From the NCBI GenBank assembly GCA_036388415.1, contig DASVRW010000002.1, forward strand, positions 62,001 to 126,000: a DNA stretch of 64,000 nt, in the 5' to 3' direction. This DNA comes from Candidatus Saccharimonadales bacterium (lineage in GTDB: Bacteria > Patescibacteriota > Saccharimonadia > Saccharimonadales > UBA4665). A program made the translations under genes and the position numbers. The first letter of the stretch is position 1. Each line of letters opens with the position of its first letter. Positions 52,152 to 60,415 of the stretch are shown piece by piece. Under the pieces are notes generated by a model. That model did not search any database, was not told where the DNA came from, and was given only the letters and a program-made list of their open reading frames with translations.

Positions 52152-52424
52152 ATGGATCCAACTATTCTTATAAACGAACGAGTCGATGTGGTCGTGATTT
52201 TCAAAAAGCACGCCGGCATCGGTGCATTCTGTATGCCATGCCGTATGCGCTGGCGTGGGCATGATTATGAGCTGACTGAACTGGGGCTGCGGCACCCGAC
52301 AACACAGGGGCGGCGCATGGTACATGTCTTTCATATGAGCGATGGCGTCAATGATTTTCGTTTGGAGTTCGACGCCGAGGCGCTGACCTGGACGTTGGTG
52401 GCGATGATGGGAGGTGGATTTTGA
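52152..52424 (+). CDS. Small partner gene of the Y-family polymerase
   Basis: 90 residues (VVVIFKKHAGIGAFCMPCRMRWRGHDYELTELGLRHPTTQGRRMVHVFHMSDGVNDFRLEFDAEALTWTLVAM). A CxxC is present. Its stop overlaps the TTG start of the polymerase, so translation is coupled. The small-gene-plus-polymerase layout recalls yolD/uvrX and other lesion-bypass operons, but the family itself is not recognised. No clear LexA box seen upstream (51812-52151 is gene-free). Confidence 0.65.
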   Translation: MDPTILINERVDVVVIFKKHAGIGAFCMPCRMRWRGHDYELTELGLRHPTTQGRRMVHVFHMSDGVNDFRLEFDAEALTWTLVAMMGGGF

Positions 52425-53779
52425 ATTCGCCCCTGCCCTTGCCTCGTCCGGACGCCGGTCATGAGCGCAGCTTGGCTTCGTATCATGGCTTGCACGGCAA
52501 CCGGCCCGCGGCTGGCACCGATGCCGACAAATATAGTCTTAATACCGAAGAGCCACAGCTGATGCATATCGACCTCAATAGCGCCTTTGCCAGCGCCGAA
52601 CAGCAAGCCTGGCCGCATCTCCGCGGACGGCCCATGGGAGTAACAAATCGCATTTCCAAAGAATGCTGTGTGATTGCTGCCAGTTATGAAGCCAAAAATC
52701 TAGGTATTAAGGTGGGGATGCGGCGTAGCCAGGCTATGGAAATCTGCCCGGAGTTTATTATGCTGGAGACAGATCCGAGCAAGTACACCTGGATGTACCA
52801 AAACTTGATGCGTATCATGAAGTCATATTCGCCCAACATCAAAATGAAGAGCATTGACGAGGGTGTTATAGATTTTCATGGCACGCGGCTCGTAAACAGC
52901 CGGCCACTGCGAGACATTGGCGCGGAAATCAAACAACGCATGAAAGACGATGTTGGTAGCTGGATGCGTACGAATATTGGTATCGCACCAAATCGCTTTT
53001 TGGCTAAAACTGCCGCCGGGCTGCACAAGCCGGACGGCCTAGACGTGATTGATCATCATAATCTCGTCAGTACGTATGCTTCCATGCAGCTGCGTGATCT
53101 GAGCGGCATAGCCCGTGGGTATAGTACGCAGCTGCAACTGTACGGCATCCACACGCCGCTGCAGTTCCTGGAAGCCCCGGACGAACTATTGTATAAACAT
53201 GTTTTTAAAAGTATCAATGGGTTGCACTGGTACGAGCGGCTGCGTGGTTACGAAGTTGACGACTATCCGACGCATCTAGGCATGGTCGGTCGGCAGTGGG
53301 TTGTCAAAGATCCGAGCAATGACGACGAATACTTGCGCTCCTGCTTGCATTACCTGGCAGAAACGGTTGGCGTCAAGCTGCGCTACCGCGGCGTCGAGGC
53401 GCGCGGCATCTGCGTCTGGATGGGATTCAGTGCTGGCGGCGGCTGGAAAAACAAGCAGATGCTACAAACGACTATTTACAGCAACCAGGATATCTGGAAG
53501 CAGGTTGCCCGCCTGTTTGAGTCTCGCCCAAAACATATGGTAGTCCGTATTATGGGGATTTATTTGTACCAATTGACGCCGTCAACCCGCAGCCAGACGA
53601 GTATGTTCGAGAATGTCGAAAAATCCGATAATTTGACGAAAGCCATGGATGGAATCAACGATTTTTATGGATCGTTTACGGTGCATGCCGCGGATACCTT
53701 AACCGGAACAAAGCATGTCAAACAGAAGATAGCCTTTGGCGGTACGGAGTATTTTGATCTGTTGCTAAAACGGGCATAA
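52421..53779 (+). CDS. Y-family (DinB/UmuC-like) DNA polymerase
   Basis: 452 residues from TTG 52421 (GGGAGGTGG just upstream and coupling with the previous gene); ATG 52562, directly at the catalytic domain, would give 405. Palm motifs: MHIDLNSAFASAEQ with the first Asp and KSIDEGVIDF with the second Asp-Glu. Thumb: IGIAPNRFLAKTAAGLHKPDGLDVI. Little-finger region is visible to HAADTLTGTKHVKQKIAFG. It synthesises across damaged DNA. The N-terminal 47 residues are unlike any polymerase part. Confidence 0.9.
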   Translation: MNSPLPLPRPDAGHERSLASYHGLHGNRPAAGTDADKYSLNTEEPQLMHIDLNSAFASAEQQAWPHLRGRPMGVTNRISKECCVIAASYEAKNLGIKVGMRRSQAMEICPEFIMLETDPSKYTWMYQNLMRIMKSYSPNIKMKSIDEGVIDFHGTRLVNSRPLRDIGAEIKQRMKDDVGSWMRTNIGIAPNRFLAKTAAGLHKPDGLDVIDHHNLVSTYASMQLRDLSGIARGYSTQLQLYGIHTPLQFLEAPDELLYKHVFKSINGLHWYERLRGYEVDDYPTHLGMVGRQWVVKDPSNDDEYLRSCLHYLAETVGVKLRYRGVEARGICVWMGFSAGGGWKNKQMLQTTIYSNQDIWKQVARLFESRPKHMVVRIMGIYLYQLTPSTRSQTSMFENVEKSDNLTKAMDGINDFYGSFTVHAADTLTGTKHVKQKIAFGGTEYFDLLLKRA

Positions 53780-53824
53780 CGAGGCAATGTTCTACAGGAT
53801 TATGCTACTATAAGCGTATACGTT

Positions 53825-55201
53825 ATGACAAAAACTGTAAGCTCAACGGTAAAAAATAGATACCGCGGCGTACCTTCTCTACGAATTTTTATTGTAGTCG
53901 GATTGTTTACGGCCCTTGGAATGCTGTACGGGCTTACAAGCCGTGCGGCGACACCGTATATATCAGCAGAGCCCGAAGCAGTAGCGCCAACTGGTCCAGC
54001 TGTGATCGGTTCTGATACAGCCGCATCGGGTGGTAAATTTGTACGGTTTGGTACTGGGGGAAATCCCGGCAAAGCAAACACGTTTTGGCTGCACTTTAAC
54101 AGTACTCCCGTGAGTAATACGATGCTGGAAACCGAAGCAAAGCGACGCAAAGTCATTGTTCTCAATGCTTGGGAGCACCAATATATTCCGACGCTCAAAG
54201 CCGCAAATCCGAATATTGTCGTGCTGGTGTACAAAGATCTGTCATCAACACGCGACTATGAATGTACGAACGGCGTTGATAGTGCCTTGCTACCAACAGG
54301 CATTGGCTACTGCTTTGCAGATACGTATCACAAAGACTGGTTTCTACTCGATAGTGCTGGCAAGCGCCTGGCGTATTCTGGTTATGCGGGCCATTGGCAA
54401 ATGGATGTCGGTAATGTGGCGTATCAGCAGCAATGGGCCGCCAATGTGAAGACCGAGCTTACGGCGCGTGGATGGGACGGCGTATTCATGGATAATGCGC
54501 TCGTTTCCTGCGATCAATATCATACCGGTGTCTGTCCTGCTAAATACACCACGGACGTAGCCATACAGGCTGCCTACAGCGCCATGCTGAAAGTAACCTA
54601 TCCGGCACTAAAGAATGCTGGCTTGAAAAGCGTTGCCAATATGTCGAATGCCAGATTGTATCCTGGCATCTGGAATACTTATCTTGCGAACCTGGACGGC
54701 GGCTTTGATGAATGGTGGCTGACGTTTGATCCGGGCAATCATCTGGCGGAATACGGTACGCCCTCAATCGGCTGGAAGGCCCAGGTAGATGAAATAGCCG
54801 CCGCGGAGGCAGCCGGAAAAATGGCTATCGTCCAGGCACATACTAGATACACTGATAAACCCTCGTTTTATTACGGACTGGCAAGCTATTTTCTAGCGAG
54901 TGGCGGCAATTCATCGTATGGAGAGATAGATGTCGCCGATAATTATAGTAATCCAAGTCCGTGGCAGCCGGCGTATGATTGGAATCTGGGCGCGCCAGTG
55001 TCCGCGTATAGCACGATCAGTACACACCTCTATCGCCGTGACTTCAAATGTGGCGCCGCGATTGTCAATGCAAACAATACAGTGGCCACAACAGTCAGTC
55101 TCGGCGGGACGTACTTAAACGAATCAGGTGCTTCGGTAACGAGTGTCGCCATGGCAGCCAAGACTGGTACAGTGCTGCGCAAGCCCAACTGCTCGCCGTA
55201 A
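53825..55201 (+). CDS. Secreted putative glycoside hydrolase (GHL15/GH114-like barrel)
   Basis: 458 residues. N-terminal signal-anchor (LRIFIVVGLFTALGMLYGL), then a module AATPYISAEPEA... TAASGGKFVRF, the same as in the 50789 protein. The body from about 80 has TIM-barrel marks of GHL15/endo-alpha-galactosaminidase-like enzymes: NTFWLHFNSTP, NIVVLVYKDLSSTRD, HWQMDVGNVAYQQQWAANVKTEL, GWDGVFMDNA (likely catalytic Asp) and DGGFDEWWLTFDP. It ends in a beta-sandwich. Likely cuts exopolysaccharide. Confidence 0.82.
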   Translation: MTKTVSSTVKNRYRGVPSLRIFIVVGLFTALGMLYGLTSRAATPYISAEPEAVAPTGPAVIGSDTAASGGKFVRFGTGGNPGKANTFWLHFNSTPVSNTMLETEAKRRKVIVLNAWEHQYIPTLKAANPNIVVLVYKDLSSTRDYECTNGVDSALLPTGIGYCFADTYHKDWFLLDSAGKRLAYSGYAGHWQMDVGNVAYQQQWAANVKTELTARGWDGVFMDNALVSCDQYHTGVCPAKYTTDVAIQAAYSAMLKVTYPALKNAGLKSVANMSNARLYPGIWNTYLANLDGGFDEWWLTFDPGNHLAEYGTPSIGWKAQVDEIAAAEAAGKMAIVQAHTRYTDKPSFYYGLASYFLASGGNSSYGEIDVADNYSNPSPWQPAYDWNLGAPVSAYSTISTHLYRRDFKCGAAIVNANNTVATTVSLGGTYLNESGASVTSVAMAAKTGTVLRKPNCSP

Positions 55202-55273
55202 GTAGATCTGTCCACTTTCGTCCTATTACAGGGACTCGTCAGCATGACGACATAGTCATGGAGTGGAGATGAG

Positions 55274-55289
55274 AGATAGACAAAGTTTG
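55274..55289 (+). repeat. 16-bp inverted repeat, left copy
   Basis: AGATAGACAAAGTTTG; its exact reverse complement is at 55843-55858, flanking two tiny genes. A third, imperfect relative lies at 55369-55393 (CAAACCTTTGTCAGTCTCTCATC) and can fold onto this copy. Confidence 0.6.
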
Positions 55290-55489
55290 CGACGGTGGAG
55301 AGATGAGAGTGTGGGTAGGTCGGCCGGATGGCTGACGAACGTTTGCTCTTATCAGCTACCCCCTGCCAACAAACCTTTGTCAGTCTCTCATCAGCCACTG
55401 TCCGTGTTCCTTCCGGTTTTGTGAGCATGTATCTTGTGATGATGGCGCGCTGTTGGCGGAGGCGGAGTAAGAGCCGGTGGATTGCCCAG

Positions 55490-55594
55490 TTAGGCTATCC
55501 GTATGATGCACGCTACGCCGACAAGAAAGGCGCCAAACATCGCTATGTCACTCGCGATGAAGCGGCCGATCCAGTGGACGGTTTTACGAACCAT
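55490..55594 (-). CDS. 34-residue membrane protein
   Basis: ATG at 55594 follows AAAGGAGA at good spacing. The protein is a basic start (MVRKTVHWIGRFIA) and one hydrophobic helix (IAMFGAFLVGVACIIRIA). It lies 25 bases after the 59-residue gene. Together they look like a small operon for membrane peptides (possible toxin, stress peptide or immunity factors). Confidence 0.5.
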   Translation of the reverse strand: MVRKTVHWIGRFIASDIAMFGAFLVGVACIIRIA

Positions 55595-55619
55595 CTCGTT
55601 CTCCTTTCCTTGTCGTTGT

Positions 55620-55799
55620 CTAGCCGATTGGCCAGCCGTAGCCTTTGGGCGGTCCGACTGTCAGGAGTAGCACGATCACCGATACGGCGAGGATAATGCA
55701 GGCTCTGTAGACGTTGACCATGTAGATAATGCAGACTTTGCAGACGATCTTCATGTGCAGAACGAACCGCTTGGTCATAGTGGTGGGCCGGTTGGTCAT
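55620..55799 (-). CDS. 59-residue membrane protein
   Basis: ATG 55799 follows GAGGAGAG by 4 bases. N-terminus is basic and Met/Thr-rich with two Cys (MTKRFVLHMKIVCKVC), then a strongly hydrophobic helix (ACIILAVSVIVLLLTVG) and a short PPKGYGWPIG end. No family recognised. TTGACA on the minus strand at 55863-55858 overlaps the right inverted-repeat copy and may be its promoter. Confidence 0.55.
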   Translation of the reverse strand: MTNRPTTMTKRFVLHMKIVCKVCIIYMVNVYRACIILAVSVIVLLLTVGPPKGYGWPIG

Positions 55800-55842
55800 G
55801 ATACTCTCCTCATGTCTCGGGTATGTCTGGGTGGGTGGTGTA

Positions 55843-55858
55843 CAAACTTTGTCTATCT
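55843..55858 (-). repeat. 16-bp inverted repeat, right copy
   Basis: CAAACTTTGTCTATCT on the plus strand, exact reverse complement of 55274-55289. It directly follows the TTGACA of the minus-strand promoter candidate, so it sits in a spacer position. Confidence 0.6.
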
Positions 55859-55970
55859 GTCAATGTGCTTTGGAGTCTAGGTGTTAGCCTCAACAAAACA
55901 AGGAAATAATACCATTATTTACCGTATATATCAACTGTAAGCCTGCACTATCGTCTATTCAGATTGTGCA

Positions 55971-57377
55971 CTAGCGGTAAGTGACTTTAGCGGCGTCGCT
56001 GACGACAGACAGCCACGTTTGACCAGGATTGAGCGCTATCACTTTTCCGGCATCGTCTTTGAATTCGAATTGGCTTTTTGGATCGCCTTTGGTCCATGTG
56101 CCGGTAGTGACGGTGCCGTCTTGAAATACGTACATTTTACCGCTTCCCTGCGTCGTGTAGGCAGAATGATAGCCGTCTGCCATCAGACCGTACTGCATAG
56201 CAAGTGCGATAACGACTTTGGGTGCAAGCTGCGTATTACTGTCGGCGTCCATGTGTGGCGTACCTGCCATATTGCGTTTGTAACTATTGGTGGCGGCGTC
56301 GTAAGCGTACTGTGCGTTATAATACGGTCCGGAAATGCCGAGGTCGATCGTATTCGCGGCAGTCCGCGCCTCTGCAGCTGGTTTCGACGGAGCGCTGGGA
56401 GTTGGAGGTGTCGTGGTGCTCGCCGCCGGCTTGTATGGCTGCTCAGCTTTGCGGGCAAACCCAGTAAATGTACTCGTCTCATAGCCTTTGGCTTTGGATA
56501 GGTTTGTCAGGTCGTCAATGCTGGTATAGACATTGTGCGGAGCGAAGCGCGTTGTAATCCGGCGATAAGCGGCCGGATTGAAAAACTGGTCGAGATCGCG
56601 AACTCCTAGATCTTTGATGCGCTGCAAGGCATCGGGACTGCCGCCAACATGAGCGTAACTGGCATCAAAGGCCAGTGCCCAGTCGAGATAGTATGGCCGG
56701 GCACTGCGGATAGGTCCGACATTTCCTGGGTGCGATTCTTGAAACAGCGCCAAAAACCGCGTAATGCCGGCTTCAGCGATTGCTTCGTACACAACGCCAG
56801 CATCTTTAAGACCCGACTGCGGACGGGCATTCGGGCTGTTTTCGACCATCACGCCGATGACGGGCAAGGTTTGCTGAGATGGGATGACCGGCATTCCGGT
56901 GAGCGGCGAAGTGATCGGCTTGGGTGCCGGCTTCACGACCACCTTGGCTTTGGCGACTGGTTTTGCGGGTGCTGGCTGATCCCGCGTCAGCGCATAGCCG
57001 GAGCTACCACCGATCAGCAGAAGTGCGACGACACTCGCCAGCAGAATTTTCTTTTTTGATACATCCCAGCGTCGGAATAATCGAACCGTACCGCTCAGAA
57101 ACGATTTCTTTTTGTCAGGTGTGGCATGTGCCGGTAATAGGAGTTCGTCGGGTTCAAATAGGCCGGTCGGTTGCACAGTTTCGGGAGGTGCAATCGCTAC
57201 CGGAATGCTGCCGGCGACCTCTTCCGGAGTGCGGAATCGGGGCTGAGAGCGATCTATGTGCAATGGGGTCGGACTGGTGCTTGCATTCGGTAGGCTGGCT
57301 GTGCGTTGCCGATACCCGCGGTTTGGATCTAGTCTGGTTGGTTGGCGTTCGGGTATTTGTTTAAAATCATCAATCAT
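55971..57377 (-). CDS. DUF3048 (YerB-like) membrane-anchored protein
   Basis: 468 residues from ATG 57377 (a GTG two codons earlier is the other option). A cytoplasmic Pro-rich start, one membrane helix (KKILLASVVALLLIGGSSGYAL), then the DUF3048 domain: LPVIGVMVENSPNARPQSGLKDAGVVYEAIAEAGITRFLALFQESHPGNVGPIRSARPYYLDWALAFDASYAHVGGSPDAL. DUF3048 proteins are outside-facing; role unclear. A Pro/Ala linker (about 325-350) splits the domain. Confidence 0.88.
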   Translation of the reverse strand: MIDDFKQIPERQPTRLDPNRGYRQRTASLPNASTSPTPLHIDRSQPRFRTPEEVAGSIPVAIAPPETVQPTGLFEPDELLLPAHATPDKKKSFLSGTVRLFRRWDVSKKKILLASVVALLLIGGSSGYALTRDQPAPAKPVAKAKVVVKPAPKPITSPLTGMPVIPSQQTLPVIGVMVENSPNARPQSGLKDAGVVYEAIAEAGITRFLALFQESHPGNVGPIRSARPYYLDWALAFDASYAHVGGSPDALQRIKDLGVRDLDQFFNPAAYRRITTRFAPHNVYTSIDDLTNLSKAKGYETSTFTGFARKAEQPYKPAASTTTPPTPSAPSKPAAEARTAANTIDLGISGPYYNAQYAYDAATNSYKRNMAGTPHMDADSNTQLAPKVVIALAMQYGLMADGYHSAYTTQGSGKMYVFQDGTVTTGTWTKGDPKSQFEFKDDAGKVIALNPGQTWLSVVSDAAKVTYR

Positions 57378-57453
57378 AAGCACTATTGTAACAACCCTGC
57401 AGACGACAGCCTAGGCCAAACGGGGTAAAAACCGGAAGTTCCAGTTGTAGTTA

Positions 57454-58902
57454 TTACAGACTGTCTATTTGCGATTGCAGCCTGGCCAGTGCACGCTCAC
57501 GTCCAAGCACGGCCAGCGTCTCTGCCAGACCGGGGCTGGACTGTGCCTGGGTCGTGGCGATACGGATCAGGCTAAACAGTACTGCTGGCTTTTGACCGGA
57601 CGTCTCAAGTAGCGCGTTCAGTGCGGCTGTCAGGCTTTCAACATCAAAATCAGTTGTTTCGAGCACGGCTCGGGACTGTTCCAGTAAGCCACGGAGTTCG
57701 TTAGGCTCAAATTTTTTGAGCTGTTTGTGTGAACGTATGAGCTCCGGCCTGATCGGCAGGTCAACAAAGAAAAACTCAGTTAGTTCCGGGAGCTCTTTAA
57801 AGTATTTGAGCCGCTCCTGGACCAGGCTAAGCACCTGCTGACGGTAGCTATCGTCATAGTCGGCGGCTGCGGCTGGCCAGTAGTCGCGCACCATATCAGA
57901 TAGGTCGTCCAGGGATAATTCGCGGATATGAGCACCATTCATCCATAGCAGCCGCTGTTCATCAAAGCGGGCCCCGCTCTTTTGGACTTTGCTGAGGCTA
58001 AATTTGTTGATCAGTTCATCGACGCTGAATATTTCCTGTTCGGTGCCGTCATTCCAGCCGAGGCTGGCAATAAAATTGATGAGCGTTGCCGGCAAAAACC
58101 CATCGCGGATGTAATCGAGTACGTCTTTGGCGCCGTCACGTTTGCTGAGTTTCTTATTGCCATCCGGCCCGAGTATGTGCGGCATCGTCGCCAGTAGCGG
58201 TCTACCCTGGCCGGGATACAGGCCAAGTGCTTCGTATAGGTTTAGATAATTCGGTGTGCTGGCGATAAACTCCTGGCCGCGGATGACGTGCGTGACTTCC
58301 ATCTCAGCGTCATCGATAATGTGCGCAAAATTGTAAGTCGGGTAGCCATCGGATTTGATGAGTATGAAATCATCAATTGCTTCGGCACCGGCCTGCAGAT
58401 CACCCATAACTTCGTCGTGCCAGGCATAATCCTGCGGCTGGCTACAGAACCGCAGCGGCATTGTGCCGTCCCACGTTGGCGGATTGTCCGGCCGGTAATT
58501 GCGGTACAAAAAAGGCTTTTTGGCGGCTCGAGTCTGGTCGCGGAAAGCTTGTACTTCGGCTGGCGTATACGGATCGGCATAGGCCCGGCCGGCGTCGATC
58601 AGCTGCTGCGCCCACTGGCGGTAGTGATCAAGCCGTTCACTCTGCTTGTATGGAGCGTGCGGGCCACCGACAGTGATGCCTTCGTCCCATATCAGCCCCA
58701 GAGCAGTCAGAGAATCCTGAATCTGCTGGCCGGAGCCTTTGACTTCCCTGGCCTGATCGGTATCTTCAAGCCGTAGTATAAATTTCCCGCCGGACTGGCG
58801 GGCGAGCAACCATGCAAATAGCGCAGTGCGGATGCCGCCGACATGGAGGTAGCCGGTAGGGCTCGGTGCAAAGCGGGTACGGACTGATGATACTTCGGAC
58901 AT
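57454..58902 (-). CDS. gltX: Glutamyl-tRNA synthetase
   Basis: 482 residues, class I. The HIGH motif appears as PSPTGYLHVGG, KMSKS as KKLSKRDGA; RLEDTD and GRPLLATMPHILGPDGNK are also typical. Full C-terminal helical domain present. In a genome without glutaminyl-tRNA synthetase it would also make Glu-tRNA-Gln for the amidotransferase route; the window cannot show this. Confidence 0.96.
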   Translation of the reverse strand: MSEVSSVRTRFAPSPTGYLHVGGIRTALFAWLLARQSGGKFILRLEDTDQAREVKGSGQQIQDSLTALGLIWDEGITVGGPHAPYKQSERLDHYRQWAQQLIDAGRAYADPYTPAEVQAFRDQTRAAKKPFLYRNYRPDNPPTWDGTMPLRFCSQPQDYAWHDEVMGDLQAGAEAIDDFILIKSDGYPTYNFAHIIDDAEMEVTHVIRGQEFIASTPNYLNLYEALGLYPGQGRPLLATMPHILGPDGNKKLSKRDGAKDVLDYIRDGFLPATLINFIASLGWNDGTEQEIFSVDELINKFSLSKVQKSGARFDEQRLLWMNGAHIRELSLDDLSDMVRDYWPAAAADYDDSYRQQVLSLVQERLKYFKELPELTEFFFVDLPIRPELIRSHKQLKKFEPNELRGLLEQSRAVLETTDFDVESLTAALNALLETSGQKPAVLFSLIRIATTQAQSSPGLAETLAVLGRERALARLQSQIDSL

Positions 58903-59037
58903 GTCATTCTAGTATGTCACAAACAGGGGTTAATCGCTAGATCAAGTACGGATTGACACGAATTATAACCTACTAATTTTCCCGCGGACTTTGCTACGAT
59001 GATTTTTGTTGTATTCAAATTTAGTTTGTACAGGAGC

Positions 59038-60228
59038 TTACATTGAGCTGGCGAGATCGAGTACTTGCTGCGAGGTCAAACTGGCGTTGCCGTCGACAGT
59101 GTACCAAATACCGCTGTCAACCCAGGTCGCGGTGTTGTTGCTCAGTACGTAGACAGTCCGGCCGGCCCGCTGATATGTTTTGTAGGCAGAATTGGCACTG
59201 GCAACAAAATTGCTGAGTAGCGCCTGGCTGTCCCAGCTGGAGGCTTTCTGAGTGATGTTGTATTGCCGGCCGTCCTGTTCGGACGTAAAGTTGGCAGTAA
59301 TATTGCCTGGCTGGTAATCAAGATAACCGAGATTGAAGCCCGATGGCTGCTGAGACGGCAATGTTGCCTGTAGCCCAGCGCGGTAAGAAGCGATTTTGAG
59401 GCTCAAAGCTGGGGCATTGTAATATGCCAGAAAGCCGATAACGGCAAGCACAGCGGCAGTGCCGGCCGCGAAACGGAAAAAGCGGCCTCGTTTTCGAGTG
59501 CGAGTTGGGCGCTGATCATAGGTTTGTTCATGACTAATGGACCGAGCGATAGCGTCATCGAACATATCAGTTTTGGAAGCTGGCTTTCTCGTTGCAGCAG
59601 GATGCATTCTTTGCATTGCCGGAGCGTGTGTACCAGACGGCCGGCTGGCTACTGCTGGACGCAGATCGGTGAGCACAGGCTTGTGGGCTGCAATCGCCTG
59701 CGCGGCTGGCTGCGGCTGGACGGCAGAGTGGTGGCTTACCGGGCTGTGATGATGCGTTGGGGTGAGAGTGTAGGAACTAGCCTGTACGGTTGCCGAAGGA
59801 CGAGCATAATGACTGACGGCCGGGCTTTTGATCATCCGCTCGGCGCGGCGGTGCCGTGTCGGATCAATGGCACTGACTGATAATTTTGGAGCGACCGTTT
59901 GCATGGGAGCTTTGGCCAGCAAATCAGTTCGTGTCTGTGCCTTGATGACTGTTGCAGATTTGATAACTGGCTTTTTGACAGCACTACGCATCAGCGTTGT
60001 AGCTTTTTGCTGCGCATGTGGTTTGACGCTGACAGCCGGTGCATGTGCGGTCCGGACTGGCTTAACGTGCAAAGGAGAATAAACTTTGGCTGTTGGTTGC
60101 GCTGGATGCTTAGGTATGGCTCGTAGCGGTTGCAATGCGGTGCCCCGGCTGACGCGTGTAAAGCCGTCAATTGTGCCGCCCATGCGTGGACGTGCAATCT
60201 GTTTTGTCTGGTTTGTCTTAATTTCCAC
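59038..60228 (-). CDS. Membrane protein with DUF4367-like outside domain
   Basis: 396 residues. About 245 N-terminal residues are basic and Ala/Pro/His/Lys-rich, low complexity and cytoplasmic. A membrane helix follows (FFRFAAGTAAVLAVIGFLAYY), then a small outside domain (GFNLGYLDYQPGNITANFTSEQDGRQYNITQKASSWDSQALLSNFV... GRTVYVLSNNTATWVDSGIWYTVDGNASLTSQQVLDLASSM) that fits DUF4367. Function unknown; the long basic tail could bind nucleic acid. Confidence 0.75.
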   Translation of the reverse strand: MEIKTNQTKQIARPRMGGTIDGFTRVSRGTALQPLRAIPKHPAQPTAKVYSPLHVKPVRTAHAPAVSVKPHAQQKATTLMRSAVKKPVIKSATVIKAQTRTDLLAKAPMQTVAPKLSVSAIDPTRHRRAERMIKSPAVSHYARPSATVQASSYTLTPTHHHSPVSHHSAVQPQPAAQAIAAHKPVLTDLRPAVASRPSGTHAPAMQRMHPAATRKPASKTDMFDDAIARSISHEQTYDQRPTRTRKRGRFFRFAAGTAAVLAVIGFLAYYNAPALSLKIASYRAGLQATLPSQQPSGFNLGYLDYQPGNITANFTSEQDGRQYNITQKASSWDSQALLSNFVASANSAYKTYQRAGRTVYVLSNNTATWVDSGIWYTVDGNASLTSQQVLDLASSM

Positions 60229-60415
60229 AGTAATCCCTGCTACTTAAACGTATTACCATCGTACCGCTTATGCCGTGTAACCGCAAGGGTTTTCAGTGTA
60301 ATCATAGTGTTTGTTCCCTTTTCTGCTAACGATAAGTGATACTATATAACAAGGAACGTTTTGTACCGCTGTGGCCATCCATCGCCTGCAGCAGCATGAC
60401 TAACCGCATATATCT

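Noticed and set aside
55328..55696. 122-residue plus-strand frame MADERLLLSATPC...
   Set aside because: No RBS, low-complexity Ser/Arg content, and it is antisense to two small minus-strand genes that have strong RBS.
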